Source of the DNA: Nostoc sp. LEGE 06077
GTDB taxonomy: Bacteria > Cyanobacteriota > Cyanobacteriia > Cyanobacteriales > Nostocaceae
DNA length: 64,000 nucleotides
Reading direction: 5' to 3'
NCBI RefSeq assembly: GCF_015207705.1
Contig: NZ_JADEWI010000023.1
Location: 1-64,000, forward strand
Shown here: positions 18,063 to 26,933 of the stretch, in pieces
How the letters are laid out: the number at the start of each line of letters is the position of its first letter
Numbering within the stretch: position 1 is the first letter of the stretch
Program-made: the position numbers and the translations under genes
The notes under the pieces: model-generated
Told to the model about the DNA's origin: nothing
The model's input: only the letters and a program-made list of their open reading frames with translations
The model's database searches: none

Positions 18063-18449
18063 TTACCTACCTTGCTGCTTCTTGACATCCGCTAAAACAA
18101 CTTTGTAGTCTTGCCTGTCAGGATGCAATTGCACTAACTTTTCCATCAGCGCGATCGCACCTTTGGTATCTTTTAAATGTAGTCGCACTATAGCTAGTTT
18201 TTCTAAAGCAGCTTGGTTGTTTGGCTCCCGTTGCAAAACGAGTTCATAACCTTGTGCTTGTTGCTGTAAAGAAGACTCAATCGCTACATTCTTTGAGGGC
18301 GGCTGCTGATGGGTTTGTTGTAATCCACTAACCACCCCAAATACCGTAGAACCTACGAAAGACACTAACCCGACTATTGTTAAAACCCTTTTCTTCCGCT
18401 CAATTTTCTTTTGACGGGAAATAAGATAATCATCCCCAGAACTAGACAT
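18063..18449 (-). CDS. Small membrane-anchored TPR protein
   Basis: The 128-residue protein has a basic N-terminus (SRQKKIERKKRVL), one transmembrane helix at about 22-44 (TIVGLVSFVGSTVFGVVSG), then two TPR-like helix pairs (QGYELVLQREPNNQAALEKLAIVRLHLKDTKGA is the clearest region). The TPR part should face the periplasm or lumen. It lies 53 bases upstream of the 1350-residue gene on the same strand, so co-transcription is possible, but no functional link is visible. TPR/anchor proteins of this size are common in cyanobacteria. Specific role unknown. Confidence 0.8.
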   Translation of the reverse strand: MSSSGDDYLISRQKKIERKKRVLTIVGLVSFVGSTVFGVVSGLQQTHQQPPSKNVAIESSLQQQAQGYELVLQREPNNQAALEKLAIVRLHLKDTKGAIALMEKLVQLHPDRQDYKVVLADVKKQQGR

Positions 18450-19078
18450 GTCTCAATAGTTGCTGTCAGAAATACTGAGATACCAGCAAGCCTCCAGTTA
18501 TGAGAGTACCCAGCACCCTAGATAAACTATCATCTAGATTGTAAAGTTTTTATAATTCTTAAGTGGCATACTCAAATGATGAAATAACCAGCTATGTTAC
18601 GGTTAATCTTCGTTTAAAAATTAAGTTTATATAAATTTTTGTAATAAATATATCTACTTTTCAGATGCTTGCGATAACGTATGTTACGTCTAAATACGCG
18701 CGGTAAGCTCTCCTTCTCCGTGTCTGAAAAACCTCAAACCAGCCAAAATCCTTGTTTTTCCAACAAGTACTCACATACTGATGGCCGAGGTAGATAAAAT
18801 TCTGCAACTTCAACTTGTGTTATCAGTGCAACTGTCAAGACGGCTATTTTTTCGTTACGCATACACGATGACTTGTAAGGAAACTTCTCAGTTTTGTGGT
18901 GGTAATTACCGTACAAAACCGAATTTATCCCAAAATAAGCAGTGTTTGTTATGGTATAGTTAGAAAGTTAAGACTAGCTTTACCAATTCCAACGCTCTAC
19001 GCATCGATAACAATTGCCAAGCGGAAAGCAGTTTTGATTAAGCATTTACCCAAACGAAATTTGAATTCAATCTAGGTT
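18450..19078. other. 629-base gene-free stretch
   Basis: Two overlapping 60-codon frames on opposite strands (about 18734-18963) have neither recognisable protein character nor good ribosome sites, and I do not call them. The region presumably carries the promoter of the minus-strand TPR gene on its left and that of the DUF4327 gene on its right. No repeats or structured RNA stand out. Confidence 0.5.
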
Positions 19079-19297
19079 ATGACTCAGCAAGTAATTCACC
19101 CAATGGTGAAATTGCAGCGTAACGTGCAATCACTCGTAGAATCCAATATCATCAAACCAACTGATAGCATTTGGAAAATTGCCTTTCTCTATGGCAATGA
19201 CTGGCAGCACTGGAAACAGGAACTGTTAGACTTTGGCTTCAGTATGCAAGATCCAATTAGTGAACTGCTGTCAGTAGACGCATGGGATGAAGAATAG
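19079..19297 (+). CDS. DUF4327 family protein
   Basis: A 72-residue soluble protein that matches my memory of the cyanobacterial DUF4327 family from the near-invariant opening MTQQVIHPMVKLQR, the middle SIWKIAFLYGNDW and the end LLDFGFSMQDPISELL. It is predicted mostly helical, with an acidic tail (DAWDEE). Its function is unknown. It is a stand-alone gene converging on the FHA/kinase gene, from which it is separated by a short inverted repeat. The ATG start gives the full family N-terminus. Confidence 0.85.
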   Translation: MTQQVIHPMVKLQRNVQSLVESNIIKPTDSIWKIAFLYGNDWQHWKQELLDFGFSMQDPISELLSVDAWDEE

Positions 19298-19320
19298 GGA
19301 GTAGGAAAATTAACTACTCC
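19298..19320. terminator. Bidirectional stem-loop between convergent genes
   Basis: GGAGTAG at 19298-19304 pairs with CTACTCC at 19314-19320 around an A/T-rich 9-base loop. It lies between the DUF4327 stop codon and the convergent kinase gene end. It is short and lacks a long U-run. Confidence 0.5.
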
Positions 19321-19334
19321 TCACTTACTAATCC

Positions 19335-20591
19335 CTAAATGATGACCGCTAATGCAGTTGCTAATTCCCCAGCAGTTTGATATCGATCGCGTGGCAATGG
19401 CTCAGTAACACGTTCAATCACCTCTCTAATTTGGGGTGTAATCGTGGGAGAGTTTGCCACATCAAACCGAAAATTTCGTCCTTTTTGGCGGAAAAATTTA
19501 AAAGGATTTTCCCCAGTCAGCAAAAAAATTAGTGTTGGCCCGATGGCATATAAATCTGATTGAATCAGAGGTTGTCCCCGTTCTTGTTCGGGGGCGCAAT
19601 ACCCTTCTGCGCCAATTCGAGTGCCTGGTGTCGTGCCAATTTCTTTCACAGCGCCAAAATCTAGCACCACTATATGATTATTGGCATTTCGCACCATCAG
19701 GTTAGCGGGTTTGATGTCACGATGAATTAGTGGTGGTTCTTGGCTATGCAAATAGTCTAAAATGTCGCAGGTTTGAATCATCCAGGCGATCGCCTGATTT
19801 GGCGTTACAGGCCCAGTCATCTGGACTCGCTTTTCCAAATCTTGCCCATGAACTAATTCCATAGCCAAGTATTTTTTGCCGCCTTCCACGAAAAAGTCAT
19901 AATACTTGGGAATGCCTGGATAGTTGAGGGATTTCAGCGTATGCGCTTCCCGCTCAAATAATTCTTGGGCTTTAGCAATTTTAGCCATATCAGCGTTCAT
20001 TTGCTTTAAGACCAAAAGTTGCGGATTTCCAGTCATCCAACCTTTTGTATCCCAAGCTAAATAAGTGGTACCCATACCTCCTTGTCCTAAAGTTCGCAAC
20101 ACCTGATACTGACGAATCGTCTGTTGCACTGATAAAGGTTGACCACAATGAATGCAAAATAAATTTTTCGGAGAATTACCTTCGTGGGTGCAAGTGTAAG
20201 AGCCTCTGCCAGGGTCATGATTTAAAGACACTGATGCCGCCAATTTTTCTTCGGCTGCACTGCTTTCTGGCAATATCTCCTGAATTTGAAATTGCAGTAT
20301 TGGGCCTCCCTGTGCCAGTTGCAGGAGTGCATTATTAGGTAATGGACTTTGAATGACTAAAATGCCATTGAGGAAAGTACCATTTGTACCTTGACTATAT
20401 ATCTGCCAAGATTCATCATTGCCACCAGCACTGATTTGCCTGAGTTCTAGATGATGTCGAGAAACCAAACTATCGGATAAAACCACATGATTATCCGCCG
20501 CTCGACCAATCCGAATCACGGCGGAGTTCTCAAAACACCACTGTTTCAGTGGTGTTTTGTTTTGTGGTTCTAACAGTGTCACAATAACCAC
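19335..20591 (-). CDS. FHA domain Ser/Thr protein kinase
   Basis: Hanks-type kinase of 418 residues. An N-terminal FHA domain (25-103; VIRIGRAADNHVVLSDSLVS, SRHH, GTNGTFLNG) binds phosphothreonine. A zinc-ribbon-like segment follows (C134, C146-x2-C149, IHCGQPL), then the kinase domain (162-415) with GQGGMGTTYLAWD, catalytic lysine K196 (LVLKQMN), HRDIKPANLMV (D292) and DFGAVKE (311-317). All catalytic residues are present. There is no C-terminal membrane helix, so it is cytosolic. The start is GTG (20589-20591). The gene lies 88 bases downstream of the PP2C gene on the same strand, making an obvious kinase/phosphatase operon; the FHA domain may recruit phosphorylated partners. Confidence 0.93.
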   Translation of the reverse strand: MVIVTLLEPQNKTPLKQWCFENSAVIRIGRAADNHVVLSDSLVSRHHLELRQISAGGNDESWQIYSQGTNGTFLNGILVIQSPLPNNALLQLAQGGPILQFQIQEILPESSAAEEKLAASVSLNHDPGRGSYTCTHEGNSPKNLFCIHCGQPLSVQQTIRQYQVLRTLGQGGMGTTYLAWDTKGWMTGNPQLLVLKQMNADMAKIAKAQELFEREAHTLKSLNYPGIPKYYDFFVEGGKKYLAMELVHGQDLEKRVQMTGPVTPNQAIAWMIQTCDILDYLHSQEPPLIHRDIKPANLMVRNANNHIVVLDFGAVKEIGTTPGTRIGAEGYCAPEQERGQPLIQSDLYAIGPTLIFLLTGENPFKFFRQKGRNFRFDVANSPTITPQIREVIERVTEPLPRDRYQTAGELATALAVII

Positions 20592-20649
20592 AATAAAACC
20601 TGCATAAAAAATAGGGAGTAGAAATTAAAAAGTTAAAAATTAAAAGTAA

Positions 20650-20693
20650 AAAGTCAAAAGTAAAAAGACTTTTACCTTTTTACTTTTGACTTT
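20650..20693 (-). terminator. 18-bp perfect inverted repeat overlapping the PP2C gene end
   Basis: AAAGTCAAAAGTAAAAAG at 20650-20667 is exactly reversed at 20676-20693. The right arm encodes the last codons and stop (20680-20682) of the PP2C gene. The arms are heptamer repeats. It may terminate or weaken transcription between PP2C and kinase. Confidence 0.55.
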
Positions 20694-22668
20694 CCATGTT
20701 TGGGCGGACTTTTGCCCGCACAAGTATTGCTGTGATGTTGTCATGACCATTTTTTTGGTTTGCTAAATCAATTAATTCGGTGACACCTCGTTCTAGGTTA
20801 GCGCCAGAACTGAGCAAAGGAAGTAAGTGAGTCTGCCAATGGGTTTCTAGTAAATCATTATCTGATAAACCGTCAGAGGCTAGGATCAGCAAACTATCTT
20901 CATTAATGTCAAAAAAATCAACATCAGGATAGATGGCGCTTTCGTCACGCGGCCCTAAAGCTTGAGTTAATTGATAAGCATCTGGACGAGCATAAGCAAT
21001 ACTGGGTTCTACTCCCCGCGCAATTTCCCGTTGTCCAACTTCATGATCTACGGTGATTTGTTCTAATCCTCGTTTGCGAGTTAAGCGATAAAGGCGACTA
21101 TCTCCCACATGAGCCACCGCTACTTCAGTATCTTGAATGAGGAGGATGACCAAAGTAGTACCCATACGCCCAACTCCTGAACGGGCATCTTGTTGATTTA
21201 GCTGATAAATTGCTTGATTAGCTAAATAAACTGCCTCGCGCATATTTTCTTCAGTTGGGTGCTTGTCGCTTGTCCAAAGTTCTTGGAAGTATTGCCGCAC
21301 GGTGTTAACTGCCAATTCACTAGCAATTTCACCTCCAGCATGGCCACCCATTCCATCGCAAAGGATATACAAACCACGGGCTTGGAAGATTCTGTTTTTG
21401 GGTAATTCCAGCTTCTCAACTTTAGTGTCAATGCCAAAGTAGTCTTCGTTATGCTGACGCTGACGACCTACGTCTGTACGTCCGACATCTTCTAGACTGC
21501 TTAATTGCATTGACAGCACAATGGTGGGTAAGTCGTCGCTTTTGCCAGCACTGTCTTCACCTGGCGCATCTTCTAATTGAATGATTGTGGGCGCAGTTGG
21601 ATGTTGGTTTGCGGTTGGAGAAAAACTGGGAATTGGCGATGTTTCTAGTTCTGTGGCGATCGCTTCTAGGCGCGATCGCAACTGGGCGATGGTTTGAATT
21701 TTCCCTAGTTTTAAATCCTCAAAAATCTGCAATACAGCACCAAACTGCGTACGTTGGGATTGCCTAAATAACTCCTGCCAAATCTCCCCTAAAACTTTCA
21801 CACTAAAAGGCTGTTCTGTGAGTGACAATGTTTCGTCTTCAGCTTCGGCATCTGCTTCTGCCTCAACCTCCCCATACAATCTGGCTAAAGCTAGGGTTTG
21901 GTCTTCATCTAATCGCAGATTCGACAACTCCAGTAGACTTTGACGGCATTTCACTGGTTCTAATACTGACCAAAGCTGGGTCATTTGATAAAACCAATGT
22001 AAAATTTGTAACGAACTAGTTGTCTCTTCTTTCCAGAGTTCAGTTAACATTGGCCAATCAGAACGGTCTTCAATTAGCACAACCTGGGTGTTGCCCTCTT
22101 GCCACGCATCATGAATGACTGGCATTTCCGATTGACCTTTTGATTGTAATTGTACGTAGGCTTTGGCTAACCGAGGAATCCCAATTTCTTTACCTGCTGA
22201 AGTGAACAATCCTTGATTTTGGTTTTCTAATATTGCTGTAATTGGTGATATTTGATACGGATAACAATCTAAAACTCGCACACAAATTTCTGTCTGGCTG
22301 GTATTTTCCTCGGAAATGGGTAGGTGTTCTAACAATTGATAACGCTGCTCTTTATCTATGTAAGAACCAGCTTTCATCACAGGTCTAGCAGTCAGCGGTA
22401 AAGTATTTTCCGTGGAAAGAGGTAAAGTTGGTAAATCATCCTGATCATCTTGCCAACTGCCTAATTCCCAGTCCCCGCTGCCTTCCTTCGTAATAATTGC
22501 CCACCAAACTTGCCCACATTCTGCACCGCAGTTATCACAACTTTGGGCATTCAATGGTACTTCTGTACCACAGTCATGGCAATCATGGTGAGTTAAGGAG
22601 GTGCCACAGTTTTGACAAAATTTATTCGCATTGGGGTTTTCAAATTTACACTGAGGGCAAATCAGCAT
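20680..22668 (-). CDS. Double zinc-ribbon PP2C-type Ser/Thr phosphatase
   Basis: Metal-dependent phosphatase of 662 residues that would reverse Ser/Thr phosphorylation, probably by the FHA kinase encoded next to it. Two zinc ribbons open the protein (C4, C7, C18, C21 and C30, C33, C44, C47). A long middle (60-390) contains a kinase-like or helical region without recognisable catalytic motifs. The C-terminal PP2C domain (398-655) has HNEDYFGID (E408, D409), LCDGMGGHAGGE (438-447), VGDSRLY, LASDGLSDND (D599) and GHDNITAIL. The metal-binding aspartates are intact. Residues 62-73 (EGSGDWELGSWQ) are translated from an intergenic-type heptamer repeat. The protein ends in repeat-derived MESQK. Confidence 0.92.
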   Translation of the reverse strand: MLICPQCKFENPNANKFCQNCGTSLTHHDCHDCGTEVPLNAQSCDNCGAECGQVWWAIITKEGSGDWELGSWQDDQDDLPTLPLSTENTLPLTARPVMKAGSYIDKEQRYQLLEHLPISEENTSQTEICVRVLDCYPYQISPITAILENQNQGLFTSAGKEIGIPRLAKAYVQLQSKGQSEMPVIHDAWQEGNTQVVLIEDRSDWPMLTELWKEETTSSLQILHWFYQMTQLWSVLEPVKCRQSLLELSNLRLDEDQTLALARLYGEVEAEADAEAEDETLSLTEQPFSVKVLGEIWQELFRQSQRTQFGAVLQIFEDLKLGKIQTIAQLRSRLEAIATELETSPIPSFSPTANQHPTAPTIIQLEDAPGEDSAGKSDDLPTIVLSMQLSSLEDVGRTDVGRQRQHNEDYFGIDTKVEKLELPKNRIFQARGLYILCDGMGGHAGGEIASELAVNTVRQYFQELWTSDKHPTEENMREAVYLANQAIYQLNQQDARSGVGRMGTTLVILLIQDTEVAVAHVGDSRLYRLTRKRGLEQITVDHEVGQREIARGVEPSIAYARPDAYQLTQALGPRDESAIYPDVDFFDINEDSLLILASDGLSDNDLLETHWQTHLLPLLSSGANLERGVTELIDLANQKNGHDNITAILVRAKVRPNMESQK

Positions 22669-22919
22669 AGTGGAAGTTCCTTTATTCCCGTTCCAAGGTG
22701 CTTCTAGCCACTAATATCCAAAGTGCCACAATTTTAGTTGCCCCTGCCTACAGTAGACTTACAAGAGATTGTGGTTTCACCAGTGAATGTTGGTGGCAGT
22801 ATTAATTGTGACGCATATTAGCTAAATATTTGAGATAACGGCAAATAAATTTTTACTGATCAACATAGTTATAAGCAATATTGACTTTGCTCATAAATTC
22901 TCCCGTTACTTTTACCTTT

Positions 22920-24266
22920 TTACTTTTTACTTACTTGACGATGCAATGGTAATTGAATAGTAAAACAGGTACGATTTGACTCGCTTTCTACCTCTATTGT
23001 TCCTGCTAATTGCTTAATTAATTTCTGCACTAATGCCAGTCCTAAGCCTGTGCCACCTTGTTTCCACGGATCATTACTAGGAATGCGGTAGAATTTTTCA
23101 AATATCTGGGGTAATTCCGCACTGGCTATTTCTACACCCGAATTAATCACTTGAAATTGAATATTTTGTAACTTTAATTGGGCAGAAATAGTGATTTCGG
23201 CATCAGGGGGGCTAAATTTACAGGCATTAGTCAGCAGTTCGATGAATATACGCTCTAGGCTGAAAGGATCGCCAGCCAATGGCGGGAGATTAGGCGCTAT
23301 AACTAGACGCATTTTTTGCTTGCACATAGCGCGATTACGTGCTTGAAATAGCTCTACAACCCGCCAAAGCCATTGTTGGACTTGAATAGTTTCCAGTACC
23401 CAAGGTTTAGCATTGCTATCTAACCGCTGTAAATCAAGAAAATTATTAATCAGGTTGATTTCGCGATCGCACTCGTTATCTAAAATTTCAAAATAGCGAG
23501 ATGCTTTGGAGCGTTCTGCTGGTGGCTTGGCCATTTCCACCAAAAAATTTTGCTCTTTGTTCAGTGCAATTCCTAGCATTTGAATTGCCATTTTCATATT
23601 TGTCAGTGGTGTGCGGAGTTCGTGGGAGACTGTGCTGAGAAATTCTTCCTTGAGGTGGCTGAGGCTTTCTATTTCTGCCAACTGTGCCTGCATTGTAGTT
23701 TGGCTGGTTTGTTGGCTAACTTCCTGCTGTTTGTTAACGGTAATGTCTTCGCACATCATCAAAATCACAGGACTTTTCTCAGGATATTCTTGATCAGGCG
23801 CTATCTGGAGTAGAATTTTGACCCATGTAATTTCACTATCAGGGCAGTTTAAACGATATTCTCCATTGATAGATGGGCTGGGGTGAGTAGCACTGAAGAG
23901 TTTAATTAATGCCTCAGCTAGTTTTTGTTGATCTGTTGGCTCAAATAGATTAAATACGGAAGTTTTGATTAATTGTTCCGGTGTGTAACCCAGACAGTTA
24001 GCTCCGAACTGGTTGACAGAAACAATTCTCCCGGCTGCATTCAAACTGAAATAAATCGCTGGCGTATTTTCATAGAGGGTTCGATACCATTGGAGTTCTG
24101 CTTGTGTACGGCGAAGCATTTCTGCTGTGTACAGTTCTAAATCCGAGGTTCGTTCAGCCACGAGTTCCAAGCAAGCAGGAGGTGCTGACAGGGTATCTTG
24201 TGGTTCGCGCGTTTGATGCCAGAGCGATCGCTGATTCAAGCTCATAAGACGTAAACTTGTACTCAC
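22920..24266 (-). CDS. PAS-domain sensor histidine kinase
   Basis: The 448-residue cytosolic histidine kinase carries a PAS domain at about 60-175 (YENTPAIYFSLNAAGRIVSV, LGYTPEQLIK, ILMMCEDIT). A coiled linker (180-205) leads to HisKA with STVSHELRTPLTN (H215) and a complete HATPase: ELLTNACKFSPPD as N-box, QVINSG as G1-like, EKFYRI as F-box, and GGTGLGLALVQKL as G2. It should autophosphorylate in response to a signal sensed by PAS. It has no membrane segments and no adjacent response regulator, so it is an orphan kinase. The stop codon lies in a TTTTTAC heptamer run, as in the downstream PP2C gene. It lies 251 bases upstream of PP2C and is probably a separate unit. Confidence 0.92.
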   Translation of the reverse strand: MSTSLRLMSLNQRSLWHQTREPQDTLSAPPACLELVAERTSDLELYTAEMLRRTQAELQWYRTLYENTPAIYFSLNAAGRIVSVNQFGANCLGYTPEQLIKTSVFNLFEPTDQQKLAEALIKLFSATHPSPSINGEYRLNCPDSEITWVKILLQIAPDQEYPEKSPVILMMCEDITVNKQQEVSQQTSQTTMQAQLAEIESLSHLKEEFLSTVSHELRTPLTNMKMAIQMLGIALNKEQNFLVEMAKPPAERSKASRYFEILDNECDREINLINNFLDLQRLDSNAKPWVLETIQVQQWLWRVVELFQARNRAMCKQKMRLVIAPNLPPLAGDPFSLERIFIELLTNACKFSPPDAEITISAQLKLQNIQFQVINSGVEIASAELPQIFEKFYRIPSNDPWKQGGTGLGLALVQKLIKQLAGTIEVESESNRTCFTIQLPLHRQVSKK

Positions 24267-24444
24267 AGGCTAAAATTCATTAATAGGGAATAAAAAAAAC
24301 TTATTATACTTTTTTTGATTAGATTTAACCAATTACAGCCAAAAAGATTCTTTCCCAGTGTTTAATGCTTTCTATTGATAGCTAACACCCACAGATTATT
24401 CATCACGTTTATTTACATCTATTTAATTGACCCGAAAAATTTGT

Positions 24445-25074
24445 TCACTTAGAAAATTTAGGCTTCTTAGGTCTAGATGCTGAAGATTTGTTAGGTAAGT
24501 TATGCAGCAAGTTCAGTTCCGATGCACTTAAGTCGCGCCACTGACCTAGTTGTAGTCCATCCAAATTGAGATGGGCTATACTCACCCTGATAAGTCGTAA
24601 AGTGGGAAACCCTACAGCCGCAGTCATCCGCCGCACTTGACGATTTTTGCCTTCTGTCAAAGCTATTTCTAGCCAAGCTGTCGGCACATTTTTGCGAAAT
24701 CTGACAGGGGGATGGCGATCGCACACTGGTGGATCTTCTGGTAACAGCCTCACTTTTGCAGGTCGAGTACGGTAATTTTGGATTTCTACACCCGTTTGCA
24801 ATTTGGTTATAGCATCTACATCAGGAATCCGCTCTACTTGCACCCAGTAAATTCGCTGATGCCCAAAACGCGGATCAGACAGCCGATGTTGCAATTTTCC
24901 ATCGTTAGTCAACAGTAATAACCCTTCACTGTCCCAGTCCAAGCGCCCCACAGGATAGACATCAGGTACATCTATATAATCTTTGAGAGTGCTTTGGTTC
25001 GGTGTTTCCTGCGTAAATTGACTGAGAACGCCGTAGGGTTTATGAAAAATCAGATACCGAAAGCCATTTATCAT
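24445..25074 (-). CDS. RluE/RsuA-type 23S rRNA pseudouridine synthase
   Basis: Isomerises a uridine in rRNA to pseudouridine. The 209-residue protein has the short form without an S4 domain, as in RluE. It opens RYLIFHKPYGVLSQFT and holds the catalytic block PVGRLDWDSEGLLLLTNDG, with the aspartate of GRLD as nucleophile. It continues with LSDPRFGHQRIYWVQVE, LTEGKNRQVRRMTAAVG and FPTLRLIRVSI, all characteristic. The C-terminus (KSSASRPKKPKFSK) is a basic tail. It stands alone on the minus strand, divergent from the thiC riboswitch region. The exact target base cannot be deduced beyond the RluE/RsuA group. Confidence 0.9.
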   Translation of the reverse strand: MINGFRYLIFHKPYGVLSQFTQETPNQSTLKDYIDVPDVYPVGRLDWDSEGLLLLTNDGKLQHRLSDPRFGHQRIYWVQVERIPDVDAITKLQTGVEIQNYRTRPAKVRLLPEDPPVCDRHPPVRFRKNVPTAWLEIALTEGKNRQVRRMTAAVGFPTLRLIRVSIAHLNLDGLQLGQWRDLSASELNLLHNLPNKSSASRPKKPKFSK

Positions 25075-25339
25075 GAGATATGGTCTATTTTTTATACTCC
25101 TAGAATTCTCAATTTAGACTTAACAGGGTTGACTAAGTGACATTATGCAAAAATTTGGGAATTTTAATAAAAACCAGATCAAGATAAGTTGATGATGCTT
25201 AACTCTCAGATTTGCCGACGTTCTTTCTTGTTCCTGGGATTGGATGATATTTCAACAAGGCGATCGCCCGAAAATTTCTGGTGTTGAGAAAAGTGAAGTG
25301 CGATCGCTTTCACCCATACCTCATAAATTGTTAACCTCC

Positions 25340-25370
25340 TTGCTCTCCACCCTAAACAAAATGGTACAAT
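25340..25370 (+). promoter_or_regulatory. Candidate thiC promoter
   Basis: A -10-like TACAAT at 25365-25370 lies just upstream of the riboswitch aptamer, with a weak TTGCTC at 25340-25345 (19-base spacing). Transcription would start near 25377, placing the whole aptamer in the leader. The assignment is by pattern only. The wider gap 25075-25339 holds two HIP1-type sites and nothing else recognisable. Confidence 0.35.
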
Positions 25371-25380
25371 CTACATCCAT

Positions 25381-25457
25381 GCTAGGGGTGCCTGAGATTC
25401 CAGGCTGAGATCACACCCTTAACACCTGAGTCTGGGTAATACCAGCGGAGGGAAGCT
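25381..25457 (+). promoter_or_regulatory. TPP riboswitch (THI box) controlling thiC
   Basis: The leader contains the conserved aptamer blocks in order: AGGGGTGCC (from 25384), GGCTGAGATCACACCCTT, AACACCTGAGTCTGGGTAA, and TACCAGCGGAGGGAAGC. These are the thi-box core and the strands that bind the pyrimidine and pyrophosphate of thiamine pyrophosphate. The aptamer ends about 20 bases before the start codon, and the likely ribosome site GAGGAA follows within that gap. Repression of translation initiation is therefore the likely mode. No separate U-run terminator is evident. Confidence 0.95.
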
Positions 25458-25466
25458 GTTTATTGA

Positions 25467-26852
<1,386 letters not shown>

Positions 26853-26861
26853 TGAGTTGCC

Positions 26862-26893
26862 AATAGCCTTCAGATCAAGAATCTGGGGCTATT
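26862..26893 (+). terminator. First hairpin after thiC
   Basis: AATAGCC (26862-26868) and CAGAT (26871-26875) pair with ATCTG (26881-26885) and GGCTATT (26887-26893), giving an interrupted 12-bp stem just after the thiC stop. It lacks a U-run, and may stabilise the mRNA end or work with the next hairpin. Confidence 0.55.
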
Positions 26894-26899
26894 AACCAT

Positions 26900-26925
26900 A
26901 GCCTGCGATCGCAGGCTAATTTTTT
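26900..26925 (+). terminator. Rho-independent terminator of thiC with HIP1 core
   Basis: AGCCTGCGATCGCAGGCT at 26900-26917 is a perfect 18-bp palindrome containing the HIP1 octamer, followed by a T-run at 26920-26925. It ends 8 bases before the start codon of the restriction-modification gene. Confidence 0.8.
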
Positions 26926-26933
26926 ACATCAAA

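Noticed and set aside
18734-18963. Two overlapping 60-codon frames on opposite strands
   Set aside because: Neither has protein-like composition, a ribosome site or a recognisable relative; they are chance frames in a gap.
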